The notes under the pieces: generated by a model | What the model saw: only the letters and a program-made list of their open reading frames with translations | Database searches by the model: none | What the model was told of the DNA's origin: nothing | IMG/VR virus record: IMGVR_UViG_3300048838_000528 | Span: 1-55,586 of that record | Strand: one strand, 5' to 3' | Origin: a virus | Length of the DNA stretch: 55,586 nucleotides | Part shown: piece by piece, positions 54,087 to 55,586 of the stretch | Layout: every line of letters starts with the position of its first letter | Numbering within the stretch: the first letter of the stretch is position 1 | Position numbers and translations under genes: made by a program

Positions 54087-54407
54087 CTAAAGTAAAAGTT
54101 TACTTTTATTTGAAACGTATCGTACCGGTATCGGTTCATTTTGAAACGATTGCTTACCACTCATCGGGTGGTCTATCATAGCGTCCTTATCCATAAATAT
54201 TAAATTGCCACACGTCAGACACGTATGCCCGTAAAATGGGAACTCCCCAATCTTAACCTCTTGCTCATATCTAAAATGTGTCGAACCACACTCACTACAT
54301 CTAACACCATCATATAAAACATTGACACGTTTTGAAACACTATTGTTTCTTTTTGCAACGTAAACATCATTCTTGCTGTTCCGTAAACTTTTTTGTAAAC
54401 CAAACAT
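54087..54407 (-). CDS. Zinc-ribbon protein, 106 aa
   Basis: CSEC (residues 37-40) and CLTC (61-64) make a zinc ribbon with a spacing of about 20 residues. The N-terminal part is basic (QKSLRNSKNDVYVAKRNN). I choose ATG 54407, with GAGG 8 nt upstream, over GTG 54416. First-wave leftward gene cluster near the control region; probably nucleic-acid binding. Confidence 0.75.
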   Translation of the reverse strand: MFGLQKSLRNSKNDVYVAKRNNSVSKRVNVLYDGVRCSECGSTHFRYEQEVKIGEFPFYGHTCLTCGNLIFMDKDAMIDHPMSGKQSFQNEPIPVRYVSNKSKLLL

Positions 54408-54469
54408 TTTAATCACCTCTTAATTAAATTTAGCCCATCTTGCGACAGGCTATGGTAGTGGAATTATTT

Positions 54470-54739
54470 TTAGTAGTTCAATCTAATCGTATAGCAACGA
54501 TTGTCTTTAAGCGTAATATTAGGTGCTGTAAAAATAAACACAATTTCAATTGCATGGTCTATAAGGTCGATACATAATTGTTTAACATCAACCGTTCTAA
54601 TATCCTCAATCTTTTTTGACATAAAATCAACCATATTCTCAACCTCATTCTCAAGTTGCTTTTCGTCAACCTTATCAAACGTCACATCTAAATCAAAGTT
54701 TTCTAACTTTTCTAATGCTTTTGCTAAAATATCATACAT
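54470..54739 (-). CDS. Helical acidic protein, 89 aa
   Basis: Not recognised. Mostly helical and acidic (LAKALEKLENFDLDVTFDKVDEKQLENEVENMVDFMSKKIEDI). I choose ATG 54739, with AGGA 9 nt upstream; ATG 54745 is only 3 nt from it. Any start further upstream would precede the predicted transcript start. It is the first gene leftward from the right-end control region. Confidence 0.7.
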   Translation of the reverse strand: MYDILAKALEKLENFDLDVTFDKVDEKQLENEVENMVDFMSKKIEDIRTVDVKQLCIDLIDHAIEIVFIFTAPNITLKDNRCYTIRLNY

Positions 54740-54782
54740 TTCCATTTTTCCTTTTTTTCTCCATTCCCCCACTACCAACTTT

Positions 54783-54811
54783 ATTATACCACACATAACA
54801 CAACTTGTCAA
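54783..54811 (-). promoter_or_regulatory. First leftward promoter
   Basis: On the - strand TTGACA (54811-54806), 17-bp spacer, TATAAT (54788-54783) with extended TGG: full consensus. It starts leftward transcription from the right-end control region. Confidence 0.85.
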
Positions 54812-55230
54812 GCCATACGGTTTAGCACCACATCATGTTATCAAAGGCAATTAAATGGTGCAAAATCAAACTCATTATATTTATGGCAAATGCGAATAAA
54901 ATAAAAAATATGCAATTGCCGTCATCACATACAAACCATATCGTGCCATTTTAGCCCGTTTAAGACCGTTTTATTTTCAATGCGAATATTTTATCACGAA
55001 ATACATCAAAACATGTTACAAGACCTATTACGTGCCTTAAAACGCATATCAACATTCCACAACAAAACAAACCTTGTGTGTGCGTGTGTGTATGTGCGGT
55101 TTGTTTTTCCCTGCCCACTCCCTATGCAGAAAACAACATCAACCCTACGGGGGGGATGCTTTAGTATAGTAAAGCGTTACACTATTAAACCATTACAACG
55201 TTATCATATCAACGTATTATCTGAATACAT

Positions 55231-55287
55231 TCTACTATCGGTAGAATTACACTATTTATAATATATATAAAGTCTACTATTGGTAGA
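55231..55287. repeat. Two copies of a 15-bp palindrome, 42 bp apart
   Basis: TCTACTATCGGTAGA (55231-55245) and TCTACTATTGGTAGA (55273-55287), each with TCTAC/GTAGA arms. The distance is four helical turns. A TATAAT-like site (55293-55298) lies just after the second copy. Strong candidates for operator sites of a phage regulator. Confidence 0.65.
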
Positions 55288-55357
55288 TACGATATAATAG
55301 CACTCTACCTGAACGACTGCCAAGCACTCACGATGTAAGACTGCTAAAATGAAAGTC

Positions 55358-55388
55358 TTTCATGTAACTATCATGATGTTTCATGTAA
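55358..55388. repeat. Direct repeats TTTCATGTAA, 21 bp apart
   Basis: TTTCATGTAA at 55358-55367 and 55379-55388, spaced by two helical turns, just before TATAAT (55391-55396). Candidate activator sites or short iterons. Confidence 0.55.
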
Positions 55389-55438
55389 AATATAATATAT
55401 ATAAATAAACACTACCATTGTATACTATGTAATATATA

Positions 55439-55471
55439 GCATGCGTAAAACATGCTTAAAATCGGTTTTAA
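55439..55471. repeat. Adjacent inverted repeats
   Basis: GCATG and CATGC with a 7-nt centre (55439-55455), followed directly by TTAAAA-TCGG-TTTTAA (55456-55471). Both could form hairpins or bind dimeric proteins. Confidence 0.5.
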
Positions 55472-55586
55472 AGCGTTTTTAATCTTCCATGATAATTATT
55501 ATGCACTATGTAATAAAAATAGCATACACGAGAAATCAATATATATACTAAACATATGTAATAATAATTATGTAAATACTTACTAT

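Larger units (their letters stand above)
54812..55586. other. Gene-less right end, repeat-rich control region
   Basis: No supported gene on either strand for 775 nt. It contains paired palindromes (55231, 55273), spaced direct repeats (55358, 55379), inverted repeats (55143-55160, 55439-55471) and long AT runs. With the left end it would form the divergent control region of a circular or permuted genome. Origin of replication is the other plausible role. Confidence 0.55.

Noticed and set aside
54980-55261. Rightward 93-codon frame in the right-end region
   Set aside because: No RBS, odd low-quality composition (repeated Cys-Val and Leu), and it runs through the palindromic repeats; nothing supports a gene.
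1-55586. CRISPR array, tRNA genes, integrase or attachment site
   Set aside because: No regularly spaced direct repeats with unique spacers, no cloverleaf, and no recombinase pattern were seen in any gene.
1-55586. Mycoplasma-type code (TGA as Trp)
   Set aside because: TGA ends many genes exactly at ATGA junctions and all large conserved genes are intact with TGA as stop.
1-55586. Direct terminal repeat at the window ends
   Set aside because: The two ends share only a short ACATATGTAA-like match, which is not enough to call a terminal redundancy.

Overview
The window looks like a complete or nearly complete genome of a tailed bacteriophage of about 55.6 kb. It is AT-rich, uses the standard bacterial code (TGA is a real stop, often inside ATGA junctions), has strong AGGAGG-type ribosome binding sites, and has promoters that are nearly perfect sigma-A type (TTGACA, exactly 17 bp, TATAAT-like, usually with an extended TGn). 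This points to a low-GC Gram-positive (Bacillota) host or a relative such as an Acholeplasma-like mollicute. There is no integrase, no recognisable repressor, no tRNA gene, no DNA polymerase and no recognisable peptidoglycan hydrolase.

Layout: two long convergent arms meet at one shared bidirectional terminator near 31.41 kb. The rightward (+) arm runs from about 0.2 to 31.4 kb. It starts with many small early genes, several with their own promoter (0.4-9.2 kb). Next come an ASCH-domain protein, a DNA methyltransferase, a YopX protein and a lipoprotein (9.2-11.7 kb), then a replication block of replisome organizer, helicase loader and SSB (11.8-14.5 kb). After these come an RtcB-type RNA ligase, an SbcC-like ATPase, an Spx/ArsC-fold protein, an SbcD-like phosphoesterase, a family-2 glycosyltransferase and a small sigma-like factor with its own promoter (14.5-20.9 kb). 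A recombination block follows: RecT-like protein, metallo-beta-lactamase-fold protein and PD-(D/E)XK nuclease (22-25.3 kb). The arm ends with a string of small genes, a RuvC-like protein that appears to start at ATT, and membrane or lipoprotein genes (25-31.4 kb).

The leftward (-) arm runs from about 54.8 to 31.4 kb. It holds three small genes, an apparent promoter-to-terminator non-coding RNA, then the virion genes: small and large terminase, portal (DUF1073-like), prohead protease (DUF2213-like), cement-like protein, major capsid protein (DUF2184-like) with an Ig-like extension reachable only by a -1 frameshift, head-tail connectors, tail proteins of 1269 and 1240 residues, and a terminal group of membrane and coiled-coil proteins. 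No tape-measure protein is visible, so a short or unusual tail is likely. If the molecule is circular or circularly permuted, the gene-poor AT-rich ends (54.8-55.6 kb and 0-0.46 kb) join into one divergent control region of about 1.2 kb, rich in inverted and direct repeats.

How the genes fit together: the phage appears to load the host helicase (organizer plus loader) and use the host polymerase, recombine and repair its DNA with RecT, nuclease, MBL and SbcCD-like proteins, repair RNA with RtcB, and redirect transcription with the sigma-like and Spx-like proteins. The points most worth following are the frameshift signal that adds an Ig domain to the capsid, the structured RNA with an anti-Shine-Dalgarno loop and a pseudoknot, the Spx-like protein lacking redox cysteines, the ATT-started RuvC-like gene, a possible attenuator before the tail-fibre gene, and the absence of a visible endolysin. 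All functional calls come from reading the sequence; no database search was run.
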